Assembly: GCA_002633005.1 (NCBI GenBank)
Contig: NMRA01000096.1
Span: 500,614 to 564,613 of the forward strand
DNA: 64,000 nucleotides
Direction: 5' to 3'
DNA from: Phoronis australis
Taxonomy: Eukaryota > Phoronida > Phoronidae
Part shown: piece by piece, positions 52,401 to 59,794 of the stretch
How the letters are laid out: every line of letters starts with the position of its first letter
How positions within the stretch are numbered: the stretch's first letter is position 1
The notes under the pieces: generated by a model
The model's database searches: none
Told to the model about the DNA's origin: nothing
What the model saw: the letters and a program-made list of their open reading frames with translations, nothing else
Program-made: the position numbers and the translations under genes

Positions 52401-53321
52401 GCACAATCAACCAAACACCTAGATCGCAGCCACAACAAACACAGGATGGGAGACTTGATCAACACCACTTGCGCTTGATCAACACAAACAAAAGGGAAGA
52501 AAACTGCATGTTATTCACGAACGTCATACTGGTGCTTGGCACTGCCCAGCTAATCATGGCTAATGTGGGTGCCTGAGTATATCTTCCCTTATCTGAGTCA
52601 TCACTAAACACAGAAATACCTGAACTTGATGAGACAAACAACCAAGAAATTGGTATGACTACACAGACAGGATTACACAATGATATAATACCATGGTCAT
52701 GTTCCACAGACCAAGTTTCTAGAGACCACGCTAGATTTTTGCGAATATGCTTGAGACCTGATTGGCATGGCCTAGTAAATTGGTGATTGGTTAGTGAGGT
52801 TGGAATGTTGAATTGTGGGATAGAGTTCAATAAATTGTTATAGAATTCACTGTTTGTATCGCATAAGAAAAGACATCTCGCCGCAACTACATGGCTTGCA
52901 TCTCAGTTCTACGAAATACAGCCCAGAATGTTAGGAATGGCACTAGCATAGATACTGACAACAAACCCTAAGTACAAAGAAAAACAATTACCAAATTTGC
53001 CATTTCATCAAACCAAGATCATTTGAATACAGTGTCCCCATTAAGGTATAACTATAATTAGCTCACCTGCATGACTCAACAAGCCAGAGGGAAAACCCAC
53101 AAGAGTCCCCTACAAGAACAGGGCACACCAACCAATGTAATGCAATAAACCTAACAATGACAATCCCAGTGCTACACTTACCTTTCAAAACATCTGTCGA
53201 CATTGTCAGACATGAGGAGCAGCATGCAGAGCTGTTCCAGTGCTATCAACTGCATGTCCCTCTCATCGCCATGGCCCATCTGCAGCCACTCCAGCAGAGT
53301 CTCGGGGTCCACTTCACTCAT
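13128..53321 (-). CDS. HECTD1: HECTD1, HECT-domain E3 ubiquitin ligase (complete, 40 coding exons)
   Basis: Splicing one copy of each exon gives 7815 nt: 2604 residues plus stop; human HECTD1 is 2610. Every junction is GT-AG and in phase. Order: armadillo-like N-terminus (1-390), ankyrin repeats (about 390-488), a conserved block with [20 protein letters not shown] (about 690), a SUN-like domain (about 1105-1285), MIB/HERC2 domain (about 1290-1375), a Ser/Thr-rich low-complexity stretch (1410-1700), an acidic tract (about 1715-1737) and HECT domain (about 2145-2604). The catalytic cysteine, in [10 protein letters not shown], is residue 2573 (codon 13226-13224). The enzyme accepts ubiquitin on this cysteine and passes it to substrates; in vertebrates it is needed for neural tube closure. 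Three exon sets occur twice around single Ns (at 50134, 41950 and 31863); only one copy of each belongs in the transcript. The start matches human [16 protein letters not shown]. Confidence 0.96.
13520..13695 (-). repeat. Interspersed repeat family, AATGTTCCACTTTT type (diverged copy)
   Basis: On the minus strand it contains AAAATGTTCTACTTCTGTACGAGGGGT and an upstream ATGTCAGAAATGGCTGA, matching in order the copies at 26190-26320 and 31590-31745. Confidence 0.55.
14537..14687 (-). CDS. HECTD1: HECTD1 coding exon 39, HECT
   Basis: Residues 2461-2511, [20 protein letters not shown], then LCGDQAPSW and YTEPKLGFT. Confidence 0.95.
14930..15175 (-). repeat. tRNA-derived SINE, GTGCCACCTAGTGGGATA family
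   Basis: This is the best-preserved copy, with head TGCCACCTAGTGGGATAGG, B-box-like GGGTTTGAATTCC and tail TGCAATTATTTTATTTTTT. It lies in the HECTD1 intron between exons 38 and 39. Confidence 0.75.
15345..15517 (-). CDS. HECTD1: HECTD1 coding exon 38, HECT N-lobe
   Basis: Residues 2403-2461, [20 protein letters not shown], then [15 protein letters not shown] repeat copy begins about 50 bp upstream of this exon in the intron. Confidence 0.95.
15570..16510 (+). repeat. CACTAGG repeat family, longest copy with internal tandem units
   Basis: It starts at GCAACGCGGAGCGTTGAAATGC, shared with the copy at 49930, and ends near AGACGGAGATGACGGCATAT. It contains three diverged units of about 270 bp, each with a GGCCACTAGxTGG landmark (15654, 15907, 16181) and a TTGCCACTAGGGGGC landmark (15773, 16059, 16326). 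No transposase or reverse transcriptase frame was seen, so it is a non-autonomous element of unknown class. Confidence 0.8.
16937..17550 (-). CDS. HECTD1: HECTD1 coding exon 37, HECT N-lobe with low-complexity insert
   Basis: Residues 2199-2403. [20 protein letters not shown] and [16 protein letters not shown] are HECT core. Between them is a Ser/acidic insert (about 60 residues), as in human HECTD1. This 614-bp exon is the longest in the gene. Confidence 0.96.
17922..18059 (-). CDS. HECTD1: HECTD1 coding exon 36, HECT N-lobe
   Basis: Residues 2153-2198, [20 protein letters not shown], the HECT family signature at the start of the N-lobe. Confidence 0.96.
18808..19006 (-). CDS. HECTD1: HECTD1 coding exon 35
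   Basis: Residues 2086-2152, [32 protein letters not shown] and AERKSVLEV, entering the HECT domain. Confidence 0.95.
19461..19498. repeat. 20-bp tandem duplication spanning a HECTD1 5' splice site
   Basis: GCACATACCTGGAGGCAC occurs at 19461 and again at 19481. On the minus strand each copy contains CTCCAG|GTATGTGC. Confidence 0.95.
19489..19699 (-). CDS. HECTD1: HECTD1 coding exon 34
   Basis: Residues 2016-2086, [20 protein letters not shown] and [14 protein letters not shown]. The donor CCAG|GTATGTG is duplicated exactly 20 bp downstream (19469|19468); only the first keeps the frame. Confidence 0.94.
20420..20618 (-). CDS. HECTD1: HECTD1 coding exon 33
   Basis: Residues 1950-2016. A charged helix ([16 protein letters not shown]) is followed by [15 protein letters not shown], matching human GVEDVLQLLRILYIV. 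Confidence 0.92.
20619..23439. other. Longest clean HECTD1 intron (exons 32-33)
   Basis: Apart from the tRNA-like relic near 22.8 kb I see no exon, ncRNA or long repeat in this 2.8-kb intron. Other HECTD1 introns over 700 bp (13411-14536, 25660-26864, 27149-28453, 29532-30720, 33148-34024, 36732-37490, 39124-40031, 46348-47308, 51089-53181) hold only AT-rich sequence or the repeats listed separately. Confidence 0.55.
22797..22862 (+). repeat. tRNA-like relic
   Basis: TTGGCTCAGTAGCAGAATG (A-box-like) is followed about 34 bp later by AGGTTCGATTCTGTG (B-box-like). There is no paired acceptor stem. It is probably a SINE head, in the 2.8-kb intron between HECTD1 exons 32 and 33. Confidence 0.5.
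23440..23622 (-). CDS. HECTD1: HECTD1 coding exon 32
   Basis: Residues 1889-1949. [20 protein letters not shown] and [14 protein letters not shown] match human LPKNDLITYLQKNADAAFL and RKNRNCSQLIAAYK. Confidence 0.94.
24068..24137 (-). CDS. HECTD1: HECTD1 coding exon 31
   Basis: This 70-bp exon encodes residues 1865-1888, [20 protein letters not shown]. It matches human IMYREMKDSDKEKENG in position and length. Confidence 0.88.
24677..24896 (-). CDS. HECTD1: HECTD1 coding exon 30
   Basis: Residues 1792-1865, [14 protein letters not shown] and [10 protein letters not shown]. The donor TACGT|GTATGT is fixed by the phase of the next exon. Confidence 0.92.
25500..25659 (-). CDS. HECTD1: HECTD1 coding exon 29
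   Basis: Residues 1739-1792, [20 protein letters not shown], then [11 protein letters not shown], nearly identical to human. Confidence 0.95.
26110..26320 (+). repeat. Interspersed repeat family, AATGTTCCACTTTT type
   Basis: ATATCTCAGAAATGGCAAA and ACAATGTTCCACTTTTGTATG followed by AGGGACTATCAA match, in order and spacing, the minus-strand copies at 31590-31745 and 32505-32660. No coding capacity was seen. Confidence 0.65.
26865..27148 (-). CDS. HECTD1: HECTD1 coding exon 28, linker and acidic tract
   Basis: Residues 1644-1738. [10 protein letters not shown] and [14 protein letters not shown] match human. [20 protein letters not shown] opens an acidic tract like the human one. Confidence 0.94.
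28454..29021 (-). CDS. HECTD1: HECTD1 coding exon 27, Ser/Thr-rich linker
   Basis: Residues 1455-1644. Mostly disordered-looking, but with [20 protein letters not shown] matching human SASVPNLSSRETSSLESF and [10 protein letters not shown] matching ATNNMNLSRS, which ties it to HECTD1. Confidence 0.9.
29400..29531 (-). CDS. HECTD1: HECTD1 coding exon 26, Ser/Thr-rich linker
   Basis: Residues 1411-1454. The sequence is low complexity and poorly conserved. The donor at AGT|GTATGT is chosen because it keeps phase 0 with exon 27; the nearby AAAA|GTGTAT would not. Confidence 0.8.
30721..30920 (-). CDS. HECTD1: HECTD1 coding exon 25, end of MIB/HERC2 domain
   Basis: Residues 1344-1410, [20 protein letters not shown] and KYDLNLAP, then a Thr-rich linker. 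The donor is GTAAGT. Confidence 0.94.
31182..31358 (-). CDS. HECTD1: HECTD1 coding exon 24, left-hand copy (MIB/HERC2)
   Basis: Same exon as 32098-32274, identical protein with silent differences. Here the duplicate would keep the frame (177 bp), so phase alone cannot exclude both being used. The single N at 31863 still favours an assembly cause. Confidence 0.92.
31590..31745 (-). repeat. Interspersed repeat family, AATGTTCCACTTTT type
   Basis: The minus strand carries ATATCTCAGAAGTGGCAGA and AGAATGTTCCACTTTTACATG. The same copy recurs at about 32505-32660 through the block duplication. Confidence 0.6.
31864..32775. repeat. Duplicated block 1, right copy (exon 24)
   Basis: This is the partner of 30949-31862. 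Inside it, 32505-32660 is also a copy of the AATGTTCCACTTTT repeat family. Confidence 0.93.
32098..32274 (-). CDS. HECTD1: HECTD1 coding exon 24, right-hand copy (MIB/HERC2)
   Basis: Residues 1285-1344, [20 protein letters not shown], then [17 protein letters not shown] of the MIB/HERC2 domain. The 177-bp exon is duplicated at 31182-31358. Confidence 0.93.
32984..33147 (-). CDS. HECTD1: HECTD1 coding exon 23, end of SUN-like domain
   Basis: Residues 1230-1285, [20 protein letters not shown] and [10 protein letters not shown], the closing strand of the SUN-like fold. Confidence 0.95.
34025..34204 (-). CDS. HECTD1: HECTD1 coding exon 22, SUN-like domain
   Basis: Residues 1170-1230, [20 protein letters not shown], then [13 protein letters not shown] and SKDGQNW. 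The donor is GTAGGT. Confidence 0.95.
34498..34638 (-). CDS. HECTD1: HECTD1 coding exon 21, SUN-like domain
   Basis: Residues 1123-1170, [20 protein letters not shown] and [10 protein letters not shown], the start of the Sad1/UNC-like fold. Confidence 0.95.
35309..35451 (-). CDS. HECTD1: HECTD1 coding exon 20
   Basis: Residues 1076-1123, [20 protein letters not shown] and [15 protein letters not shown], leading into the SUN-like domain. Confidence 0.95.
35758..35892 (-). CDS. HECTD1: HECTD1 coding exon 19
   Basis: Residues 1031-1075, [20 protein letters not shown] through EKYLLKM. The exon is 135 bp, phase 0 at both ends. Confidence 0.95.
36296..36407 (-). CDS. HECTD1: HECTD1 coding exon 18
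   Basis: Residues 993-1030, [20 protein letters not shown] and ATGSSYGLQ, matching human [20 protein letters not shown]. Confidence 0.94.
36640..36731 (-). CDS. HECTD1: HECTD1 coding exon 17
   Basis: Residues 963-993, a basic stretch [15 protein letters not shown] matching human RINVFKTAFSENEDDE. The exon is 92 bp with donor GTAAGT. Confidence 0.9.
37491..37637 (-). CDS. HECTD1: HECTD1 coding exon 16
   Basis: Residues 914-962, ending [20 protein letters not shown] (human [20 protein letters not shown]). The donor is GTGAGT. Confidence 0.93.
38346..38483 (-). CDS. HECTD1: HECTD1 coding exon 15
   Basis: Residues 868-913, [20 protein letters not shown] onward, matching human ARDLYDDHFKAVESMPR. 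Confidence 0.93.
38956..39123 (-). CDS. HECTD1: HECTD1 coding exon 14
   Basis: Residues 812-867, [20 protein letters not shown] and [13 protein letters not shown]. The acceptor TTTACAG gives one extra Gln at the junction compared with human. Confidence 0.93.
40032..40207 (-). CDS. HECTD1: HECTD1 coding exon 13
   Basis: Residues 753-811, [18 protein letters not shown] through [14 protein letters not shown]. The donor is GTATGG. Confidence 0.94.
40570..40861 (-). CDS. HECTD1: HECTD1 coding exon 12, left-hand copy
   Basis: Same exon as 42017-42308. It is directly followed by exon 13 in the correct phase (GAG split 1+2). Confidence 0.92.
41485..41592 (-). CDS. HECTD1: HECTD1 coding exon 11, left-hand (redundant) copy
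   Basis: Same 108-bp exon as 42913-43020. Exons 11+12 total 400 bp, so keeping both pairs would shift the frame. Confidence 0.9.
42017..42308 (-). CDS. HECTD1: HECTD1 coding exon 12, right-hand copy
   Basis: Residues 656-753, holding [20 protein letters not shown] and [20 protein letters not shown], almost invariant with human. It lies just right of the N at 41950. Confidence 0.92.
42913..43020 (-). CDS. HECTD1: HECTD1 coding exon 11, right-hand copy
   Basis: Residues 620-655 ([20 protein letters not shown]...). It directly follows exon 10. A duplicate lies at 41485-41592. Confidence 0.92.
43899..44046 (-). CDS. HECTD1: HECTD1 coding exon 10
   Basis: Residues 570-619, [19 protein letters not shown] through [12 protein letters not shown]. 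The acceptor is GTCTAG and the donor GTGAGC. Confidence 0.94.
44565..44808 (-). CDS. HECTD1: HECTD1 coding exon 9
   Basis: Residues 489-570. A variable acidic/Ser part is followed by conserved [18 protein letters not shown]. The donor is GTAGAT. Confidence 0.93.
45295..45418 (-). CDS. HECTD1: HECTD1 coding exon 8, ankyrin repeat
   Basis: Residues 448-489, [20 protein letters not shown] onward. It has a small insertion (GDEGHRE) compared with the human GHSE. Confidence 0.94.
45966..46064 (-). CDS. HECTD1: HECTD1 coding exon 7, ankyrin repeat
   Basis: Residues 415-447, [20 protein letters not shown] followed by [13 protein letters not shown]. The exon is 99 bp, phase 0 at both ends, with donor GTTTGT. 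Confidence 0.94.
46271..46347 (-). CDS. HECTD1: HECTD1 coding exon 6, ankyrin repeat
   Basis: Residues 389-414, [20 protein letters not shown], identical to the human core. The exon is 77 bp with donor GTAAGT. Confidence 0.94.
47309..47523 (-). CDS. HECTD1: HECTD1 coding exon 5
   Basis: Residues 317-389 ([20 protein letters not shown]...[20 protein letters not shown]). It leads into the ankyrin repeats. The donor is GTAAGT. Confidence 0.94.
48037..48383 (-). CDS. HECTD1: HECTD1 coding exon 4
   Basis: Residues 202-317, [20 protein letters not shown] onward. The middle ([20 protein letters not shown]) is variable and Ser-rich. The donor is GTGAAT. Confidence 0.94.
48748..48975 (-). CDS. HECTD1: HECTD1 coding exon 3, left-hand copy
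   Basis: Same 228-bp exon as 50155-50382. It is the copy directly next to exon 4, with the normal downstream intron. Confidence 0.92.
49449..49683 (-). CDS. HECTD1: HECTD1 coding exon 2, left-hand (redundant) copy
   Basis: Same 235-bp exon as 50854-51088, with only silent differences seen. If both copies of exons 2-3 (463 bp) were spliced in, the frame would shift. Confidence 0.9.
49930..50133 (+). repeat. CACTAGG repeat family, 5' end copy truncated by N
   Basis: It starts AGAGCAACGCGGAGCGTTGA, the same start as the copy at 15570, and carries CCAGTAGAGGGCA at 50017. It stops at the N at 50134. Confidence 0.8.
50155..50382 (-). CDS. HECTD1: HECTD1 coding exon 3, right-hand copy
   Basis: Residues 126-201 ([20 protein letters not shown]...). 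The exon lies 21 bp to the right of the single N at 50134. It duplicates 48748-48975. Confidence 0.9.
50854..51088 (-). CDS. HECTD1: HECTD1 coding exon 2, right-hand copy
   Basis: Residues 47-125 ([17 protein letters not shown]...). The acceptor is TTTCCTCAG and the donor GTGAGG. A near-identical copy lies at 49449-49683. Confidence 0.93.
53182..53321 (-). CDS. HECTD1: HECTD1 exon with start codon (coding exon 1)
   Basis: Residues 1-47, [16 protein letters not shown] onward, nearly identical to the human start. The donor is GTAAGT. The exon extends upstream as 5' UTR to an acceptor (TATTTCCAG) ending at about 53399, so a separate leader exon exists. Confidence 0.95.
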
Positions 53322-54813
53322 AGTGCACTAGTCCGCACGACCCTTCGGTCACCTCTGACACTCACAAGTAGGGGTCGGACAGGAGTCAGCGTCGAGCAAC
53401 TGGAAATATTAAGTTCAAGGGTGTTATCGTACAGTGTATATTTAGAATTTGTTTCGATTTGGTGGCATGCATCTCGCCAATGTGACCTTAGATTTTGATT
53501 GGCAACATACAGGAGTCAGGATTGTCTGGGAAAAATCGGCACATGAACCAGGGCAGAACATTGAGCCTGAGGGAGAAGCAAGCAACCAACCAGTGAGCAG
53601 ACGATATACTGCCAATGTTGCGTCTGACTAAAAAGAGAAATAACACCGTTTGGGGGTTTTGGCAGTTACAGTGAACAAGTGCCCAGCTTTTCAAATCAAA
53701 TGACCATTTTTTATTTTCGACTTTCACACCACTAAATAATGGGCATTGACAGCTTCTCAAAATGTTGGAAAATTTTATCAGATTATTGCCGCATTCAGCA
53801 CAGCGAGTACAAGCTTGAAAATAAAAGCAACAAAAGTGAAATACTAGTAGGAATCTGACCATAACTTGCTTTACAAAAGTATTTTCTCAACAACACAGTA
53901 CCTATCTCTTTCATGGCAAACAGTACAAACGTAAAGACACCCTTTCATTTCCTCATGCAGTTTGTTATGGTCAGGGAAATTCCAGAAATATAACCAGAGC
54001 AGAGTTACATGGCTTTGACAATAGACAGGAGTTATGACAGCAGGAGGGAGTTTCAACTGCAGTTCTGATGCACCACATGCTTAGGATTGGCTTTTACAAC
54101 AGTTAATAATGAACTTTGAGACATTATCATTTTATTAAAAAACTGAAAGGGATGTGATTTTTAACGAAACTGTAGTCTACCTGCAGCCAGGCTACAGGGC
54201 ATGGAAAGACCAATGACAAAAAAAGGAGAAATTTACAAGTGATGTAGTGTTCCACAAATAAATAGGCTTGTGAGATACAAAATGTTTTTTTGTGCATGAA
54301 TAAAGTCAAAATATTAATAAGAAAGGAATGACAAAAGGAAACTCGGAATCAGATAAAAGGAAATCAAAACCAAACCAGAAGAAATCCTCTTCAATGAGGA
54401 AAACTCTGAGTCTAGTTTCATCATGGAGGTATTAGACTGGGTCAAAGAGTTGACTGATAACAAGGCAGAGACAAACAGAGGTCCCACATAAAGGCCAGAC
54501 ACCAAATACATGTGACTTGATTAGGCCACCACAAAGAGATCTCTGTAAACAACAAGCAGTCAGGAATTCCAATGAACAAAGGAATCCCTCAAGACACACA
54601 TAACTTCAAACCAACTTCCCTCCACCAGATATTAGAACAAACTCAGAACATACATTGCTGAACATTTGGTAGACCTTTACAACCAACAGTTCCATAAAGC
54701 CTTGTGTAACAGTGTCACTGATAAGGTCATGCTGAAAGCTCAAACTGCAATAAAATTACCTTTGAGTTGATAACCAAGAGCACAAGCAAACCATCAACTC
54801 TACTCCCTCTATA

Positions 54814-55958
54814 TACCGTAATCGTTCGGGTTAACGCCCTGNNNNNNNNNNNNNNNNNNNNNNNNNNNNNNNNNNNNNNNNNNNNNNNNNNNNNNNNNNN
54901 NNNNNNNNNNNNNNNNNNNNNNNNNNNNNNNNNNNNNNNNNNNNNNNNNNNNNNNNNNNNNNNNNNNNNNNNNNNNNNNNNNNNNNNNNNNNNNNNNNNN
55001 NNNNNNNNNNNNNNNNNNNNNNNNNNNNNNNNNNNNNNNNNNNNNNNNNNNNNNNNNNNNNNNNNNNNNNNNNNNNNNNNNNNNNNNNNNNNNNNNNNNN
55101 NNNNNNNNNNNNNNNNNNNNNNNNNNNNNNNNNNNNNNNNNNNNNNNNNNNNNNNNNNNNNNNNNNNNNNNNNNNNNNNNNNNNNNNNNNNNNNNNNNNN
55201 NNNNNNNNNNNNNNNNNNNNNNNNNNNNNNNNNNNNNNNNNNNNNNNNNNNNNNNNNNNNNNNNNNNNNNNNNNNNNNNNNNNNNNNNNNNNNNNNNNNN
55301 NNNNNNNNNNNNNNNNNNNNNNNNNNNNNNNNNNNNNNNNNNNNNNNNNNNNNNNNNNNNNNNNNNNNNNNNNNNNNNNNNNNNNNNNNNNNNNNNNNNN
55401 NNNNNNNNNNNNNNNNNNNNNNNNNNNNNNNNNNNNNNNNNNNNNNNNNNNNNNNNNNNNNNNNNNNNNNNNNNNNNNNNNNNNNNNNNNNNNNNNNNNN
55501 NNNNNNNNNNNNNNNNNNNNNNNNNNNNNNNNNNNNNNNNNNNNNNNNNNNNNNNNNNNNNNNNNNNNNNNNNNNNNNNNNNNNNNNNNNNNNNNNNNNN
55601 NNNNNNNNNNNNNNNNNNNNNNNNNNNNNNNNNNNNNNNNNNNNNNNNNNNNNNNNNNNNNNNNNNNNNNNNNNNNNNNNNNNNNNNNNNNNNNNNNNNN
55701 NNNNNNNNNNNNNNNNNNNNNNNNNNNNNNNNNNNNNNNNNNNNNNNNNNNNNNNNNNNNNNNNNNNNNNNNNNNNNNNNNNNNNNNNNNNCAAAAGTAG
55801 GGGATGGGCGGTTAACCGAGCAGTGGGCGGTTAATTGGAAATCTTCAAAAATAGCAGGGGGGCGGTTAACCGAGCAGTGGGCGGTTAAATCGAAATTCAC
55901 CTAAAGTAGGGGGTGGGCGGTTAACTGAGCATGGGCGTTAACCCGAACGATTACGGTA
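54814..55958. mobile_element. Terminal-inverted-repeat element with internal tandem array, interrupted by assembly gap
   Basis: A 26-bp sequence at 54814-54839 (TACCGTAATCGTTC...) is matched exactly, inverted, at 55933-55958 (...GAACGATTACGGTA). Inside the right end are tandem units around GGGCGGTTAACCGAGCAGT (55806-55935). If the outer TA is the target site, the ends would be CCGTAATCG with TA duplication, as in Tc1/mariner-type MITEs. The true length is unknown because 950 Ns fill the middle. Confidence 0.75.
54842..55791. other. Assembly gap, 950 N
   Basis: This run of 950 Ns lies inside the terminal-inverted-repeat element. The open frames that cross it have no meaning. Confidence 0.99.
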
Positions 55959-57495
55959 GTAAATCATGTGAAGCTATAAATGACATGACCTCACAGTATT
56001 AACATCCTCTTCCCAAACTAAAAATCAAAACAAAGGTTTTTAAAGAGGGCGATACATGTGGCTTCAAAATTATACTATTTAAGAAAAAATCACAAACCTC
56101 TTAATATACTTGTAAGAACGAGACAAAAACGTTCCAAGTCTAATTTCTTCATGTCGGTATTGTTACTCAGAAAGCAGTTGAAGTTGATTATTTTTGACTT
56201 CAAAAGAGACACTGTAGCACAAGTGCAGTCTTTGGTCCGAAGGTACACAAAAGGAAGTGGTTACAGCAAGGCTGTGAGTCAGCACAATGACATATGAGGT
56301 TCTTTCAAAACATTAGAACTAAAGCAGATCACATGTTTACAGCTGTAAACAACTAGCCCATGTGGAAGACTCCATTTGAACTTTCTCCTCTGAGTACAGG
56401 GTTTCGCGTACACACACAGAAAGCAACAACACAATTGCTGACCCTGAGACTTGTACGGAGCAATACTCAATCACTGTAGGTAGGACAAGGTCACTTATTA
56501 CAATGGGAATTTCCAAGTGTATGGTTAAGGTTTTTCAAATAAGAACACAACATGCAACAAGAGTAAACAATAAGACAATTTCACTTCATTATTTGACATA
56601 AAAAACTCAATGAAATTTCGTACATTTCTGGTAATACAGTGAGCATTCGAAGAATAAAAAATAAATAATTTTGTACTTCATTTTGTTTGAATTTAAGGAA
56701 ACTTGGCCATACTTTGAGCTAAACAAGATGACTTCTTGAAATCATCGCTCCAAACCAATTCACCTACCTCACTTATCTGGGCCCAAGTTCAATTTAACGC
56801 TTGCATCTAAAATTTCTAAATTTTCATCATCAAATTTGCCACGATCGACAAACTTCCCACTAAGATCAAGATTTCCTTATAACTACCAGTGTCCTAGTGA
56901 ACACCCATCTCACAAAAAAATTAACTTCAAATACGTGTGTAATTTCTTCACATTTTGGTAACAAAGTCAGTTTTTCCAGCACCATGCCATATTAGGGCTA
57001 GAAAATAGTGACACAGGTTTTACTGAAGGAGACGCGAAATTGTTACTTTGGCTCATGAGTATTCAAATATTGTGCTTGAGTGCAAAAATGATGAAAGCAT
57101 TTGCATAATGCCCCATTCCCACTGAGTCATAAGTCCCGTTCACACACGGCCTACCCTAGAACAACTTGCACTAGCGCAACTAACCCCACTTTTAAATGGA
57201 GCGTCCATAAACACACACAAACACACACACATCAGATAACTAGGGCAAGGTGAAAGTTGTCACTCTGTGCGTGACAATGAACACATAATACGAATACGAC
57301 GCCAAAAACAAAACCCGTCTGTATGTAACCGCAGCTGATAACTTCCGCATTGCTCCAGATTTGCGGCCACAAAGGAATTAGAAGTGGTGCAAGTTACCCT
57401 AGAAAATGTTACCTTACAACGGTAAGGTGAGGTAAGTGGGGCAAGTTGTCCTACAAGTAGTTTAAAGAACGTTCATTACTATCAGCCATGTCATG

Positions 57496-58014
57496 TCATG
57501 GTAATATTTGTGGAGTTCCGGAGCGACTCGTGCCATTTGGCCCAGATTTTCCGTAAACATTGTGAGCTGTTGGGTGACCAATTTGTACATGCAGGGAGTC
57601 AAGTTGGCCCAGCCATCTCCCCTGTTCCAGACTGTAAGCAGGTTGGCTGGAGTTGGCTTCAATTTCACTTAAATTTGTAAAAACGTTCTTCACTACAATG
57701 CCTATGAATTGCTCACGAACATGCTGGCAGGCACAAATTTTCACCCAAATTTTACACCAAAAAACTTTGACAGTGGCACCCCTTCCTATAGCAATTCGAC
57801 CATGTCTATCCTGGGCAATAACCTGAATGTGAACACTAAACAACTGGAGAATCAGATGACCAAAGTGTATGCGGAAACCATCTGCATCTTGGAAGCTGAT
57901 GAATCCACTTGTTATCAAGGAAAACACCAATTTTACATTGTCGACAACACACAAATGTCAAGCACTATGACCATTCATTCAGAAACTCTATGTACGGTAG
58001 ACTTTAAACAATAA
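57496..58014. other. Unrecognised overlapping open frames
   Basis: A 152-aa minus-strand frame (57954-57496) and a 101-aa plus-strand frame (57709-58014) overlap. Neither shows a motif I can name and no splice sites or codon bias support either. They may be a decayed retroposed gene or chance. Confidence 0.15.
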
Positions 58015-59794
58015 AATTTTTTGCAAAATTCAATCTTCCCAATGATCAGCTGGTTGCTCAGATAGTGTTGAATGTATTCCAAACAGTAAAAGCGTTATTG
58101 TGACAACTAAACACTTGAGAGTGTGGGACGTTCAAAAATAGCATTTTATGTTTTGTTATGGTTCTTCCCAGGCTAGGTGCCAGCATTGAAGATTGTGACT
58201 GTAGCTTTTGAAGTTATAATAAAGGGCTTGAGATGCGCAAGTAAATGCTTCAACATACGAGTGGAACAAGTCAATCCGAGTATAAAATTTAATTCATTCA
58301 AATCACTAGTAAAGGTGACAGGCACATCTTTGGTGTTTTTTTTTTTTGATTGCGACTTATTATGAGCCCGAATTCGGTAGTGCGAGTGCAGGTATGCTGT
58401 GACTGCTGTCACTCCCATTTGTGTCGAGCACCATCACCCCACCTTCTGTAAAAAGGACCATACATGTCCATGACTGAAACTGGTCTCAGTTTGTTCCTTA
58501 TATTCAAATGAGAAGTGATTGGAAAAGCTGACAATCGTTACTATTGGAGACGATACTTGGCATGTAACTAACCCGTCATAAGCTTGGTCGAGAGCGATAA
58601 CGAACTATCAGTTCTTCTCAAGCAATCATTTTCAATCTAAATAAAGAACAAGATCTCTATAGTGTTCCATGGTAAGGGAAACGGATGGAATTCGTGGCGT
58701 CGATTTCATTCTTATTTTTTTTTCTTAATTACCAAAAACTAAGAAAACAATTCATATTCTGTCCACAAAGTGATCGGTTATCATTTTGAGACATGTCCAA
58801 TTGTTAGGTCATTCTTTCTGAAGGTGGCACTGATATTTTTCCGGTTTTAACAAACAATTAACATGGCATTCAGCAAGGTATCGGTAAAACGGAGTCACGT
58901 CACAATTCAGCTGAAAATGCAAGGCAATTCCCAGACCACTTGCAAGGCTGCTAACAATGAATCCCAAAACTTAGTAAAACACCCAGGTGCTATGACACTA
59001 AACAAGTGCAGGGTCAAATCGCACCAAGCATGATGTACTTTTCCAGAGGGAAAGAGAAAATTGAGCAACTTAAATGGTTTGTTATTAATCTTGACCTCCA
59101 ACTTAGAAACTTACAAGTAATGATAATGTAATTACAAAATACAATTGTGCATTGAGCATCCTGAACCTGGTATCTTATTAAAGTTACAATTCTGCAAAAT
59201 GTCCATTACCATGACAAAAGTTCTCCAGAGGGGTAAGATTGGCCAAGAGTTATGGGATAAGAGATTATATACTGCAGATTTTGCTTTTCCAGGAATACCT
59301 GATTATGCAATTTCACCGCATGACAAATTGAGTCAATCATGAAGAAAACAAATCTTTGCATACGAGAAGACAAGAGAGCATTTACATGCAAGATAATTGG
59401 ACAGATATTACATCATTTTCTCATAGCCTTGATAGGCCTTGACCCACTTTTAAAAAGGTCATATGCAGAGGCAATCTTTCACTGGTGCCGAATTGACGTG
59501 AAAAGCAAAACCACTGCTAATTACAATGACAAAGGGTAGCTAGGCAACATGTAGCCCCTCGGTTGGCTGGTTAGGAGCTACAATACTTCCCGTCAATTTT
59601 TCTACTAATTTCATCCCATGCATTTTAAACGGGCGGTGAGTGAAATCAGCTCACCAATTACGAGTTTTCACCTCGTCAAAAATACATTCAACAATTAAAA
59701 CTACCACTTCTGCTTCTGGACATATCTTCGATGAAGCATAGCTGTGAGAATTAAGGCGACTTAGGCAATGAATTCCAACTCCACTTTCTTATAA

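Noticed and set aside
54727-55900. Three open frames of about 355-363 codons across 54.7-55.9 kb
   Set aside because: Almost all codons are N from the assembly gap, so they carry no information.
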